Shown: positions 1 through 15,000 of the stretch, one piece after another | How the letters are laid out: every line of letters begins with the position of its first letter | Numbering within the stretch: position 1 is the first letter of the stretch | Origin: Phytophthora sp. 'mugwort' | Taxonomy: Eukaryota > Oomycota > Peronosporomycetes > Peronosporales > Peronosporaceae | DNA: 64,000 bases | NCBI GenBank assembly: GCA_033558025.1 | Contig: JAUCEF010000005.1 | Span: 3,844,001-3,908,000 of the forward strand | Reading direction: 5' to 3' | The notes under the pieces: generated by a model | What the model saw: only the letters and a program-made list of their open reading frames with translations | Databases searched by the model: none | Told to the model about the DNA's origin: nothing | Translations under genes and position numbers: made by a program

Positions 1-3000
1 CCATATCTCGTTGTCCGTGTTCTTGTAGTCGTGCCAGTGAATGTGGCCTTTGTTGCCCACGCAGTCAAAGCCACTCGATGATGGGGTCGTGGCTGTAAAT
101 GTCATAACTTCACTTAGAGCGCTGAGAGAGCCATCGGCTCGATTCACTTGGAGTTGGTACAAATACGTGGTGCCCTCAACAATCTCATCTTCAAACGTAA
201 TATCTTGTCCATTGTCCACATAGAACGCTCCATCTCGATAAAGCCGATAGCTGATCGCATCATCTTCCGCCTCCCAAAACACATTAGCCACCGTACGTGA
301 ATCTACGTATAAAACACAACAAAAATACAAAGTAAACCAATTAGTATACCTAAACAAAGAATTCCATTGAGGAATAAAATATCCGGCAGCACGATTTTCT
401 TACGACAGCCAACGGAAGGTGGTCGAGGCTGATGATCATGAAGCGGCGTCCGAAAGAAAATCACTTTGCTCGCTTCTCCTGGTTCGCCAGCACCAGTGAC
501 CGCTCGCTATGCCAGAAAATAACAATAGTTAACCCCGAAGACGAAAAAAAGCACTGTGAATAATACTACGCACCACCGTAGCAGTATAGTCTGTGGTAGG
601 GGCCAAATCAGCGATAGTCAGAGAATGTTCATCCACTGGAACACTACTAGAAAACCTAATACTACTATCCGACGTTTGCAACACAATCAATGTGTAGGTT
701 GCGACATAGCCACCACCAAAATCGATGCACGGCTCCCAGTGAATAGAGACATAAGTATTCGAGAGCTCGGCGACGTGAACATCTTGAGGAGCTCGTGGAA
801 GTGAAGTCTTGTCAGTCGGAAACGTCGCAGCTGTGCTGGGTGGAGACACACCGATGGGGTTATAAGCGACGAGCGTCACTGTGTAATCCGTAATCGAGAG
901 CAGGTTCCCGACTGTGCAGGAAAGGATGAGTCCTTCACATTTCCCAACCTCCTTGCCCAATCTCGTCATACTAAGTCGGTAAGAAGTTAACGGAACTCCG
1001 CCCGTATCTACAGGATCCGTCCAAGAGAGTTCAATGGCACCACCGGTAGTCGAAGTCACAGTCGGTGGCTCGGGGGCACCAGGCACAGTAGCCACGGAGG
1101 TTGCCGTCTTGATGTCATTCGTGGCGTCACTTTTTCCAACTTGATTAGAAATTTCAATCGTGAACGCGTACGTCGTCGATGGCAGAAGCCCTCCAGCTTG
1201 TAGATAAATGAACTCGCCATCGTCCGTGGCCAATTCCCTCGACAAAAGACGGCGGGTTTTCGAGGTTAATACGGGTTTTGTTGGCACTCGACGCACGGCA
1301 TCTGATGGGACTTTTACTCCGTTCGCATACACATTGCACACTAGAGCGCCCACTTGGACTCCTCCCGTGTCTATTGGAACTTTAATCGCCAGCGTAGCCG
1401 AACCTCCAGATGATTGGAGGACAATCGGAGCTCCCGGTAGTGATGGCGGCGTAGCGAGAGTGGTTGCAAACCTTTTCATGGCTGCGTCCGAGCCTGTGCC
1501 CAGACTGTTTCCAGCATACACTTTAAAGTCGTACACTCGGTTAGCAAGGAGTCCACCGAAGCTTATTTCTGGGACACTTGTCTTCTGTACCAGTTCAGTA
1601 TCGCCACTCGTATCCTTTGCGTGTACTGAGTAATATGTAATTAAACTGCCGCCGTCATCATCAGGTCTCGTCCACGAGAATTGAACCATTCCACCCGTGG
1701 CGTTAATAAACTTGACGTCATTCGGTGGACCTGGCGCCGAGATGAGCGTTGTTCGTAGCGGGTAAATGGACGAATTAGTGGAATTCCCCACTTCATTCAT
1801 ACATGACGCCATGAACAGATACTCGGTCACTTTCTGGAGCTTTGTTTGCCAATAACTAGTGTCTTTGCCATGATGGACGAGCGTCCAAGTGGGATTTGAC
1901 CGGCTTGGACTCATGTATACCTGGTAAGACAGCTCCTGATCACCCCCCCGGTCGTTGGGAGGTTTGACGGCCACATGAATCCCACCACCCGTGGTACCTG
2001 TTGATCGTATCTGCTGTACCTGCATTGGCTTTGATGCCGGCCCTGTCATATAGACGGCTTGTCCAGGAAGTTTTTCGTCCACTCCAGGACACGCAGAGGC
2101 GTCGTTCAACGGGATGTAGTAGAAACTGTACTTGGTGTTGGGTGTCAGCCCGCCGATCTCGACGGTGACGTTAAGATCAAAATCACCTATCGATCTGTAG
2201 TTATATAACGCTCCTTCCGTCTACGAAGCAACGTCGTGTTAGTCTAACATTCTTGATTAATGTATAATTGTTTTTTACCGTTCTGTTGTCAATGTAAAAC
2301 TCGTAACCTGTAATGGGAATTCCACCTGGTCGTGCCGTTTAATAAAACACTTGTTAGGTTCGATACGCTCGTTACAACTTCATGCACTCACGTACCCGTA
2401 TCGTTCGGCCAGGAGATGCGTACATGAAGAGCGCCACCAGTCGAATAGTCGAGCTCCGATTCTGGTGGCGTACCAGGTCTCGTAGGAGATGCTGTGGTGA
2501 AACTGGCCACTTGACTAAAGGCTCCACGCACAAATACATCGTATTCATCGCCGTTGTGCAAACTTGTGATAGCTGTAGCTCCGTCGTCGATACTTAACGA
2601 TGCTAAATAGGGGACCATATTATTGGCCTGACTTTGCGTTGCATCTACCTCAAAGAGATACCCCTGACAGTGTTAAGTAAACGTTAGATGGAAAAATATA
2701 GGAAAAATACAACTCAAAAAGCCAAATCTTACGCCAAAATCGAAATATCCACTTTTCTTCACAAGGTCAGTGGTCACGTTGTCCGATAATGTGATACTGG
2801 AATCAGAGACAGCAATTTTTCCCCGAGTGGGAGCGTTTCCGACGTCGTTCAGACTTGAAATTGCCACTATCTCGTAGGTCGTCTCAGCCCCCAAGCGGAA
2901 AATCGTGATCGTCAAATCTTTTGCTACATAATAAGCCTGACGGAATCTCTCACCGAGACCTTGCTCACGGTAGTAAATCAGGTAATAAATATTTGCATAG

Positions 3001-6000
3001 CCACCTGAAAAATACACGGCGAGTTTTTTTATTTTAAGGACGGAAGAATAATAACTTTAAAAAAATACAATGAACGGACCTGTGTCGAGGGGAGGCTTAA
3101 GATCCAACGTGATTGCCCCACCAGTTCGAGAGGAATGTGTAATGGGGAGTCGAGGTGGTCCAGGACGTGATAGAGGCCCACTTTGAAACGAAAAGGGTTC
3201 GGACATTTCTCCAGCGCCGACAATACTAATTGCCTGGTGAATACGAAATACAAAACAAATACGCTATCAGAAGTGGCATACCTTATCACATCATTAACGG
3301 GTGGAAACAAACCTGGGCGCGCATAGTGTAGGCAGTATCGGGGGTCCCCACGCTAATTGGTATCACCGAAGCTTGCTGTCCTGTGCCGTTGTAAGCCATC
3401 TACAGTACACGAACCAAATAAAATAAACAAAATTTAAGAAATTGATGTGCAAACCCAGCATTGATTTTGTCGTGCAAACCTTATAGTCCCCGCCTTGTTC
3501 CGCCAGGTACACGATGTAACCAGTAACGGGGGCTCCTCCAGTATCACTTGGAGCCGCAACAGAAACTGTGAGTAAGCCACCCGTGCTATTGAGTAAACCA
3601 ATATGTTCAGCTGGTCCTGGAGAGGTGAAATCTGTCGTCAAAAACGCGACTTTGGGACTGTCGACCCCGCGTCCAATGGCGTTGATGGCTGAAATGGTAA
3701 ATGTGTATTCAGTACGCACGCTCAACCCTCCAATCGGTAGTGTTGTAGCGTTTGTCGATGTAACAATACATTTCGCAGTTTTGGTAGCACGATAATACGA
3801 GATATTGTACCCTGTAATCCACAAATTTTGACCACCAAAATTCACTGGTGGCTCCCATTTTAACCTCAACATTCCTCCGGTCGCTTTGTCGAGTATGGCA
3901 GCTTTCATTCCTCCTGGCACGGAGCGATCACCGTCATCCTGCACTACTACTTTAATTACGCTTTTGGTGCCAATTGTGGCCGCTCCTGCGTCAATTTCCA
4001 GCGTCAAGTAGAAATACAAATATGGGAAATCGTACGCGTCGTTATCTTTGATCACTATACTCGCAGCTGAAGAGATTTGACCATCAACAAAGTCTACAGT
4101 TGCTGAGGGCAGTCGAAAGCCAATCTCGGCTTGAGTCGTACTGGTCAGTCCATTGAATACAACGATGCGGACACTCACGGCTGTGCTTTTGCCGTATTCC
4201 CGAAGCAATGGTAGGCTAATGATACGAGCATTTTCCAAGACGAGAGCCTCACTGGAAGCAAAGCTGATCGTCCCAGCATCCCCGTCATCCATAATAGTAA
4301 TTAGAAGAAATATTGCTGGAATTTCCTCGCTTCGACCAATGGTTGTGTCTGAGAGAGTTAAATTGATCGTCCGTGGAGTTGGCTCGTACATTTCGTTGTT
4401 GATGATTACCACGTCAAACGTTTGCATTGTTAATTCTCCAACAAATGTGAAGGAGCGCTCCGATTCGACGGGTAATCTGTAGTCTTGGTCATAGATAGCG
4501 GTTCCCGTGCCCGTAGTATAACTACAGGTAACTGTGCTTGAAGAACCGTTCACACGAAGCAACTGGACCGTCACAGTCGTAACATTTTCAAACACCGTCA
4601 ACGACGATACGCTGAACGTCACAACGCCGCGTTGTGTCACGTCCGTCTCATTAAAAATGGCAGGTGTCCACGAACTATTCCACAAGGAATTCCGAGCACG
4701 GACTCGAAATGAATAAATATGGGCAGGAATTAGTTTTGGTATCTCGACATTTGGGGATCTGACCTCAGTTTGGCCAGTTTCCGACGTGTTGGTGTCATTA
4801 TACTCGATATCATAAATGATGTCATCTCCCCCAGTATCATCAGGTGCCGTCCATTCCAAGACAATCGCAAACGCTGTTCGGAGTGCCACTTTGAGGTTAG
4901 TTGGTTCCGTGGGAGGAGTTGGTGGATTCATCAGAACTTCTACCATCTCACTGCGGGCGCTCTCGCCTATTGTCTCCACAGAAGAAACAGCAGACGTCGA
5001 GAAATCGAATGTAAAGCCTGCGTGTAAAGGGCCGATCTCGACTAAAGTCGAGCGCATCATCGAATTCTCTGGTTCCGTTTGACTGATCGAATCCACTAAA
5101 CGAATTTTCACTCCATTTTGATACAAGTTTAAACCCTGAATCGGTGCCCCACCATCGTCAATAGGAAAATACACCTTCAACACAATCATCCAACGTGCCA
5201 ATCCCGTAGCCTCAAGATATTGCTCTGGCGTTCGTGGTGTAGCAGGATGAACGGCCGCTCCGTTCGTCACAATTTGCTTTGTCTCTAAACTTTCGCCGAT
5301 CTCATTGCCTGAAGTCACCACAACTGTATATGTAATACTTGCTCGTATCCCATAGAGAACATAGGACAGTTGTGTTGTATCGGTCGTTGGATCCGCATCG
5401 ATCCTCGTGTCCAGCATAAGATTTGTATCATTTCGAACTTGTAGATGGAAGAAAGTGAGGGGAATTCCGCCAGAATTTGCAGCCGGCGCCCAGTTCGCAG
5501 TGAGATTGCCACCCCTAGTGGCAACACTAAGTTTTAATGGTGGGCTCGGGACGGAAGCTGGCGCTGTCGAGCCAACAAGGGGCTCGCTCATGGCCCCCAC
5601 TCCAATTGAGTTAACCGCGTGTACTACATAGACATATTCTTGTAGAGCAGCAAGATCCTGGTCATCGAGATACATCATGGTGGCACTATCGGCTGCTAAG
5701 TTGGCCCGCCACGTATTGTTACGAAGCAGCTTGTACCCTATAATTGGGTCTCCACCATTGTCCAACGGACTTTGCCACGTTAATCCGATAGAACCACCAG
5801 TTCGACTAGTTTGAGCCAGTCCAAGGGGTGCACTGGGTGCAACAATCTCAACCTTTGTACGCGCAGACACGCGAGAACTCAGTGCACTCATGCCAGCCGA
5901 ATTCCACGCGCTGACACGATACCCGTAAACTGTATTCTTAATGAGAAACCCGCGCGTAAATGTAGTGCTTGGACCGCTGTAAAGAATGTCATCCGTGTCC

Positions 6001-9000
6001 GAATGCAGAGTATATGCGACAAAAGAGCCTCCTCCAGTGTCCTCGCTAGCGGACCATCGGATGGTTTGCATCCCGGACGTGACTAAAACCACAGCTAAAT
6101 CATGAGGTGTGTCTGGTAAAGACACGAGTTTTTCTGTACTGTCATAGACAATATCGTGACTGAGAACTGCTGCGGGATCTTCGCAGACACTCACGTCATT
6201 GACGCCTGCGATTGAAAATCCGTACGTGGAATTGGCCACCAGCCCCACCACTTTTGCAGTCACCAATGTCGCACTTGGACTAATACCCGACACTCGTTGT
6301 CTATACTGAAATCTGGCTTCATACCCAATAAAAAATGCCACATCGTATGCGGTAATGTCGACGCCACCAAAGTCGACAGACGCTGTCCAGGAAAGCGTCA
6401 CGGATCCTCCAGTTCGAGAAACTACTACAAGGTCTTCAACTTCGTCTGGCAATGACAAGAACTTTGTGGCCGCCACAAACACATCACTCAATTCACTTGT
6501 TCCCTAAAGAAAAAAATAATTAAAACATATTAAAACACTTTCAGGTTACATTTTTATACCAAAAAAACTTACCACGTTGTTGGTTACTTTGTACTGGATT
6601 TGGTATGTTGTAGAAAACGTAAGTCGTGTTGCGTAAAATGATGTCATATCTCCTTGATAAACTTGACGGAAGACGTTTGGGTATTGCGCCGATGTCATAT
6701 ACAAGGTATAGTTTAAAATGGGAGCGCCACCAATATCCAGCGGAGATGCCATCGTCACCAGCAGTGCACCGCCCGTTACTTTTGGTATCACCAAAGAATT
6801 CGGTTTCCCGGGTATAGAAGCTTCTGTCGTCGTAAAGGAGACAGCAGAGCTCGCTACTCCGACCAGTTCGTGCTTGTTAATGGCTTCAACTGTAGCGCTG
6901 TAGCTTGTAACTGCATCGAGCTTGCCGATTGAAATGGTAATTCCGTTTGTGGTATATGTTCCTATCATTTTGTTGTCGATGATGGTGCTCACATTCACCT
7001 GGTAACTACCAATCTCAACTCCGCCCGAGTCAACTGGAGCCGACCACGACAATGTTGCCATTCCTCCCGTTTGAGATAATACCTGAACGCCGATGGGGCT
7101 CGATGGGGGTGTAGATTCTTTCATTAGTATTGACACGGGGGTTGTATACGCCCCTTTAAAATAATTATTCTTCGCTGCAATTGAGATTTCATACCCACTT
7201 CGAGCTTTCAGCTGAGAAAGAAGCGCACTAGGGGGACTGATCAATTCTTCCCGTGTAAAGCCGTTGTGCATTTCCACTACTCGAGCAAAGTACGACAACG
7301 TTCCAGGATTTTCCGCTCCTAAGTATTCGGGAGCTATCCAAGAAATACTGACCATACCTCCCGACACAGGAGTAACTAGAATGCCAGTAGGCAAACCAGG
7401 TGGAGACGTATCGCCGTCATCCAAAACGTCGATCGTGAGGAAAGCGGTGGGATTAGCAATTGCAATTCGCCCACCCTCCACGCGAAGCTTTAGTCTCAAT
7501 ATTTTGTGTGCCTGGTAGCTTGAATCATTAAGAATTGTAATGTTGAATACAGCCTGCTCTTGTTTGGCAGCAATTGCAACGGTTTTATTTGCAAGGGTGT
7601 AGTCGACACCTTCGACTGCGCCGTCGGCGGTATCGACGGCAATAATTGCAAAGGTTCCATTACCGCTGAATTGATTTAATCTCACGATCATCGCAGTAAG
7701 AGTCGAAACGGATTCCAAGACCGTGTAGCGCTCCTGTGCAAATGCTATAACGCCGGCATCCCCATCGTCAAGAATGGTAATATTCACCGATGAGATGTCT
7801 CCAATAGCACCAGATGTACTATTATACTCCTGGATTGCTACAGAAAAAAATCTATCTGGGTCGTCGATCACATCGTTGTTGATGATAACGATGCTTATCT
7901 TCTGGGAAGTCATATTCCGGGTAAAATCAATAGAGCCACTGGACGGGATGTATTGCTCTTTAGCGATTGCCGTGCCATCTATAGTGGTGAATGTACATGT
8001 TGCTGGCATAAAGCCGCCCATGGTACGAAATAACGTCAACGTAACTGCCCCACCATCTTCATCAACTGCCACGTGCCCTGTTTCAAAGCTAATGACTCCA
8101 GGAGATACAGGATCGGTCGTTACTTGTATACTAGAAGACCATGGGCCCTCGCCAATCAAGTTAAAAGCACGTACTTGGATAATGTAAAGCGTTGCCGGTT
8201 CCAGGCCGGAAAAGACGAAATTATTCGTAGCACTTAATGTCATATTCGTATTGCTAGTGCTTGAGATGATCTCAGCTTCATACTGAACTGCTGTTGCGTC
8301 TCCTCCTGTATCGTAGGGCATCATCCACTCGACTTTAATTTCTTGATACGTCTTGGAACTCCAAATTAACCCCCAAACTCGACCGGGGGCAGTAACCGAG
8401 TCAGTCGTAACAACCAGCGAGTTGCTCTGTTCACCTTCTCCCACACCATTCATCGCTGCTACGGCAACTGAATAAAATACGCCTGCATTTAGCCCCACAA
8501 GGTCATACTCCGTCTTTAAGTTCCTTACTACATCACTTAAAGTCCCATTCACGTAAAATTTATAATCCACAATTTCACTTCCACCAAAATTTAGTGGTGG
8601 CAAAACTTCAAACCGTAGACGCCCCCCAGTCAAGCTCACGAGTCTTGGTACCTGCATTTTATCCGGAATTGTCGCGGCTTTTGTGATGGTGGTCAGCGCT
8701 GTAGCCTCACTTTTCCCCTTCGCGTTCACTGTCTCGACGAGAATAACATAGTAAACATCCGCATAAAGCCCCATGATAGTGAACGCAGATTCCGTCGTCT
8801 TGCTGGAATAAACCGGCACTGATCCCCGCGTCACCGTTATCTCGAAGAAGAGGAACGGAATGCCACCCGTGTCTGGAGAGGATATTAATTCCAGATTGAT
8901 AAATCCACTGCCAGCTTCAACTGTTGCCGACGGGGCTCCAGGTACAGACGCAAGTGCACTATGTGCGGTGATCTCAGCTGGGAAGGGGCTACTTACAATA

Positions 9001-12000
9001 TCATTGGAAGCAAACACAGAATAATTGTAGTCCTTGTCAGCAAGGAGATTAGTCTGGTCTTGAAATAACGTCGTTCCATACACAGCTCTAGACACACCCA
9101 GCCAGTTGCCATCGCGAAGGACGTTATACTGTTGAATGCTAGTCCCTCCCGAGTCATCTGGCGCCTCCCACGCCAGTACGATTGTTCCACCCGAAGCAAC
9201 AGACACTTGTCGCAAGGACTTTGGAACACCCGGAGCACTAACCGGGTCTGTAGTCACATACAGAGATAGCGAGTATAGTCCATAACCTCGCGCGTTTTCT
9301 CCAGCAACTGCGAATTCGTATGGAGTAGAAGCATAAAAGCCATAAAGCGTGATGAAATTTGTGCTACTTGCGCTGACATTTGCCATCGCTCCAAGTTGAC
9401 TGCCTTGAAAACCGCCTTTGATGAGATACCACAATAACATTTGGCCTCCTGACGATCGCGGAGGATCCCACGCCAATGTCACCGCTCCACCCGTCACATG
9501 AATCACCCGAAGATTTTTCGGCTGTGACGGGACCGAGGCGTCCTGGGTCGTGATATAGAGTTCGTCACTTGGTGAAATGTCTTCATCGGGGCGACACAAG
9601 GTGCGAAAATTATACCCAGTGACACTAAAAGCATACTCGGTATTGGCAAGAATATTTGTGATCAGAGCTATTCGCACCAACGAATTCCGGGCATCGTAAA
9701 CAACTTGTGATAGTGCCCAGGAACCATTTTCAAGCTTTTGACGGGATTGGATCCGATAGCCCACAATACGGAGACCCCCTGAGTCTAACGGCGTACTCCA
9801 TGCCAATGTCAACTCTCCTGGATCTTCCAACGCTACCGTTGGAGCTGCCATCCCGCTTACGGGTGTTGGATTCATCGTCGAGTAGAATTTTTCTCCACTT
9901 GTCCAGCTCCAGCCCTAAGAATATCGTTTAGGATAAAGAAAACTAGGTTAGTTTAAAACACAAGTGATTTTTACAAGAAAGCTCTGACCCTACCTGTGCA
10001 TTTGCCACGGATACCGTGATATGGTACTCGGTGTTTGATAAAAGACCGTAGATAGGAACGTCCGCGATGTTGTTGTCGTAGGCGGGGCTCTGAATTGTAC
10101 CAAAGGCAGATTGCTGATACCAGATCGCTCCTCCTCCCATGCGCCGGCCAATGTTGAGGGAATAATACGTTAAAGAGGTGCCGCCACAGTCGAGAGGAGC
10201 AAGTACACGAACACGTAACGCTCCACCCGTAGCGTAGATTAACTCCGGTGGCGGTGGCTGTTGAGGTGCCACGGCGTAACCAGTCCACTGACTAACACTT
10301 GAATCCATTCCAATTAATCCACCGCCATTCACGGCGTGTACAGTGAACGAGTAGCTCGTCGTAGCAATTAGGAAACGTATCGACGCAGTGAGTTCTGAGC
10401 CTGAAATTTGGACAATACGTTGGTGGAATGTTGCATGGTTCAGCACTGTAATTTCGTAGCTAGTGATTGGTAGTCCCCCGTTATCAAGTGGAGCTTTCCA
10501 CGACAATTGGGCGTAGCCACTTGTAACCGGACTCGCAATTAACTCCAGAACTGGAGTAGGAGTCGAAAGGACATTCGTAACACCGTTGATAAATCGCCAT
10601 TCGCTTGGTCCGCTATCAGTATGTAAGACAGCACTAATCACATAACTTGTATTGTACTCAAGAGCACATGCATCAATATAATAGAGATACGAGATGACAG
10701 AAGTTGTGTGCTGGAACGCGTAATTAGGCCCCGCACCCACCCGAATCTCCCACAACATGGATGTACCAATAAACCATCCACCCAGGTAGGACGGGAGCCG
10801 GAGCTCCAATCCAATGCAGCCTCCAGTAGATGACACTTGTGTAACGTGAGGGCGTCCAGGAGGACTAAAGTCTCCTTGATCCGAGACAACTACAGTCAGC
10901 GTACTACCATCCACTACTGAACCACCGGTAGAATTCGTAAGTTTTAAAACAAAACGCCTAGTTTCGTATACGCTACTGCTACGAATTTCAATGGGTACGA
11001 TGGCACTGCCCACGCCATCTTCAAAATTAACAATTGTTTTTACTTGACTTCCACGGATACTCGAGCTGATCGTGGATGTTAGAGTCACCGACACTTTCCC
11101 ACTGGCGCCTCCATTGCGCAAAATGACAAGGTTTATTGAGCCTACATTTTCCAACACGTTCATATGCGAATTCGCAAAGCTAAACGTTCCAGCGTCTCCA
11201 TTATCCTCAATCTCAACTTCGCACTGGGAGGTACCGAGACTACTCGTCGTACTTGAAGCGAGGGTCAAATTCAACGTCACGACCGTAGCTTCGTACTGCC
11301 AGTCATCAAATGTAACAATTGTAATTGTCTTAACGTACTCGCCAGACGCAAAATTGATGGACCCTGTTAAGATAAAATAAAAACAAGACGAGGTCAACAG
11401 AAAAATAAAATATAAAATAGCGTAAGACTTTGGATTTACCTGTGTTATTGCCCTGTGAATCAGCCGAGCAAGTGGCGCCAGTCGATGTTGGCAAGCAGAT
11501 CCAAGTCGGCGCTATTGTCCCAGCTGTGATCGAGAAATTAGTTTTATCTTGCGTTGTTGTCCCGTACACCCGTGCGACTTTCACCTCGATCGTTTCTCCT
11601 TCAGCGCCACGATAAATTGTATCCAGAAACCCAATTTCTCCCGCTACCCCATTGTCGACATCATATGTCTGATTTCCCCAGCTACTCGCTCCATGTGAGC
11701 CAACAGCCCGTACAGCCACAATGTAGGTAAAATCATCCTGTTCAGCAGTAAGACCGTTAATGGACAGCGTCTTGGGACACTCATTTGTTCCTTGTACTAC
11801 GGGACATTCCAATGTGTTTTGATAAGCTATCGAGTTGTTCGCTGCACGGGAAACTTCCACGTCAATCCAAAGCGAACCACCACCAGTTACTGCGGGTGGC
11901 ACTAGCGCCAACTCTAACGACGTAGAAGTCACAAACAATAGCGTTGTGTTTGGGCTAGAAGGTAGCCCGCTTAATGTCGTGAAATCCGTTGCCGTCCATT

Positions 12001-15000
12001 GTCCCGAGAGAAACGAATTATCAGCGCGAACTTCAACGCGATAATTCGTTGATGGTGACAAGCCGGTAATGCTGATCTGACAGCACGGGGCTGTTCCTTC
12101 CGTAAATGTAATCGTGTCATTCGCTTGGAAGACTCGATATGAGAGTACAAGACCATAGTTCATACCCCCATCATCGCACGGTAAGGTGACAGGTAGAGTC
12201 ATACTTTGCATGTCCGCGGTAGGTTCGGAAAGCTTCACCGGACCAGGCGAAGTCGTCGTCGTCGTCAGAACTGAAAGCGCGGCTCGGTTCACAAGCCCCG
12301 CAGCATTTTCAATCTCAAAAGAGTACATGTACTCTGTATTCTGACGTAGACCACCGCAATGAGTATAATTCAAAGCTGATTCTGTTGTAAACAGTTCATA
12401 GCCGTCGACACTTAGTGACATCCGCACAATCGAAGCACCGCCCGTATCCTGGATATCGTTTAAAACACACATACACCAACAGTCATTACCAGTCAGTAAT
12501 TATCAACGTTAAGCTGGATAGATATTTACAAGAATCTCTTACCTCTGGAAGTGTCCACTTCAAAGCAATCGACCCCCCAGTAGCTGATACGAGTTCGAGC
12601 GTTGGGACACCTGGACGTCGGGCGTCACTCGTTGTGACCACAATACTAGTTGAATACGTACTAGCTCCTTCATCGTTAATGGTAGCCAAGGCTATGAGAT
12701 ATGTTGTTGCAAAGTATAACCCTTCGACACGACAGCTTCCGCTTCCAGTACCCAACGCACATTTCTTGTCCTGGATCACTTGAATGCCGCACTTGGCTCC
12801 ATCGCTCAAGCAGCACGAATCACTCGTCGAACAAGCAGTCGTCGTACACAAGCTTAAAGTCAAATCAAGTGCTTGAATCTCACCACTGGAAGCCCAAGCA
12901 TGCGAGCAGGTCGAACATCCAGACGAGTCATCAAAGCACGGAGACACAAACTGCAGACGTGCAGAGTACGCAAGAGACTGCACGGAAAAGCCACCGGTAT
13001 AGAATGGCTTAGAAAACATCAAGTCGACGTACCCCCCATCCACTTGGCTCGGTTTGACGTCAGTCGGAGGGAATGGCACATCATAGTCAAATGTCGTAGC
13101 AGTGACAACATTTTCATCGATTATGCCTTGTAGCCCGTACTGGTTCACTGGAACGACGGAAAACTGGTACAATGTATTGGCGAGAAGTCCTCCCACAATT
13201 AATGACGTCTTGCTAGCATCACTGGACCCATTGTAAATTAATTCTTGACTTCCAGACGCCATAATCACGCGCTGATATAGTAAATATCCTAGAAGTTGAA
13301 TAAAACAAAAAACATTATTCTAGGCAGGCTGTTAATTCCAGATATTGGCCTTACCTGAGAGCGCACCCGCTCCGTGATCCTCTGGTGCTTCCCACCTCAC
13401 GACCAACGAACTCGAACCGAGATCAGTAATTGTAAGCAGCTTTAGTTCGCCTGGTGGTCTCGGATCTTCGGTCGTAAAGGTTAGCACTTCTCCAAATTCC
13501 GAGTCTCCCATACTGGTGTGCAAAGCTGCCCGCACAGAGTACGTTGTATAGGCTAAAAGGTTCCGAAGTATGATCGGGTCTGGGGTGAGTGATACCGCAA
13601 AGCTCTCCTGGTGAGCACCTGTAGCCAAAAAGACTCCAATAATCATGCCAGTAACATTGGCACCGCCAAAATCGGCCGGGACTGTAGTAGTCACTGATGC
13701 TGTACATCCCTGCAGTGAGAATAGTGTAGGACGCAGAGGTGGGGCTGGCACGGCAGCAGCGCCTGTTGTAGCGAAAACAGCGTCACTTTCTAAGCCATCT
13801 TCCGTCAAAGTTTCGCACACGACATTGGCCTGCAATGCCAATACTTTAAAAATATACTCGGAAAGTGGACGCAGTGGGTTCCCATTCTCGTCGCGAATCA
13901 CGAGGATTGTAGTCTTTTCACTCGTACTGGATGCCACAATGCTAGTCAGCTCCACATACAAGCCATTCCGAAGTAGAAAGAGATTGTACTGTGCAATCGG
14001 AAGACCACCTGATTTTCACGAAAAATTTAGCAGTTAGACTCGTAAAACAATACTATCATATTGAAGATGTCCTTGCTCGCATCTTACCAGTATCGAGGGG
14101 TTCTTCCAGCACTAAAGCGATGGCTCCCCCTGTAGTTAAACACATACAAAATGAGACTTTTAATATCGAGTTAGAGCTCAAGCGAGACGCCTACTATACC
14201 CGTGACGGCTGCTACTAACGGCATGGGCGTTTTGCTTGGGCTTCCTCTATCTCCAGTTCGTACTGAAATGGGGACGCTAAAGCCGCTTCGGACGTTAGTT
14301 TGGCTGATAACGCTGAGACGGAAGATGTAGACCGTATTGTGACGGAGCTTGTAGACAGTTGCTAGCGTTCCATTGAGTCGATAGAATGACGTCGTAAAAG
14401 ATGAGTAAGACGCCTCGCGCTGCTCAATTGCAAGTATCGATGATAAGTCCTCGATAGCCGAACGGGTGGTTTCATCCAGGACGAGCTCCACACTCCCACC
14501 AGATCGTGAGGATACGCGAGGAGGTTGTGGTACTTCTGGAAGTGGAGGTTCACTGGACACACTTCTTACTAAGGTAAACGGATTGCTTGGAAGCCCCACA
14601 CCAACTACATTTTCAGCCTGTACGGTTACGTTACAGTCCTCATGGATAGGGATATTGATCGTCAATGCCACCGAGAGCGTATCTCCAGTGTCAGCCACTT
14701 TGATTCCGTTTAAAAAGACGAGATAATTTACGATTTTAGACCCTCCATCATCATCCACGGGGCTCCATTGGATTTCAAGTTGCTGATCCGAGACCTCGAC
14801 AATAGTGATGTACTTGACTTTACCAGGGATTGTCACGTTTGACGTGCTGGCACTTAATGCCATCGTGATCTCGTACTCGTGGCCGTCTTCAGCCACAAAC
14901 TCAACCGAAATGTCGTAATCGGTAAGTGGAGAGAGCCCACCGACACCGAATGCACCTTTTCCATACATGCTTGCCACATTATCATTTGTACTGGACCCGC

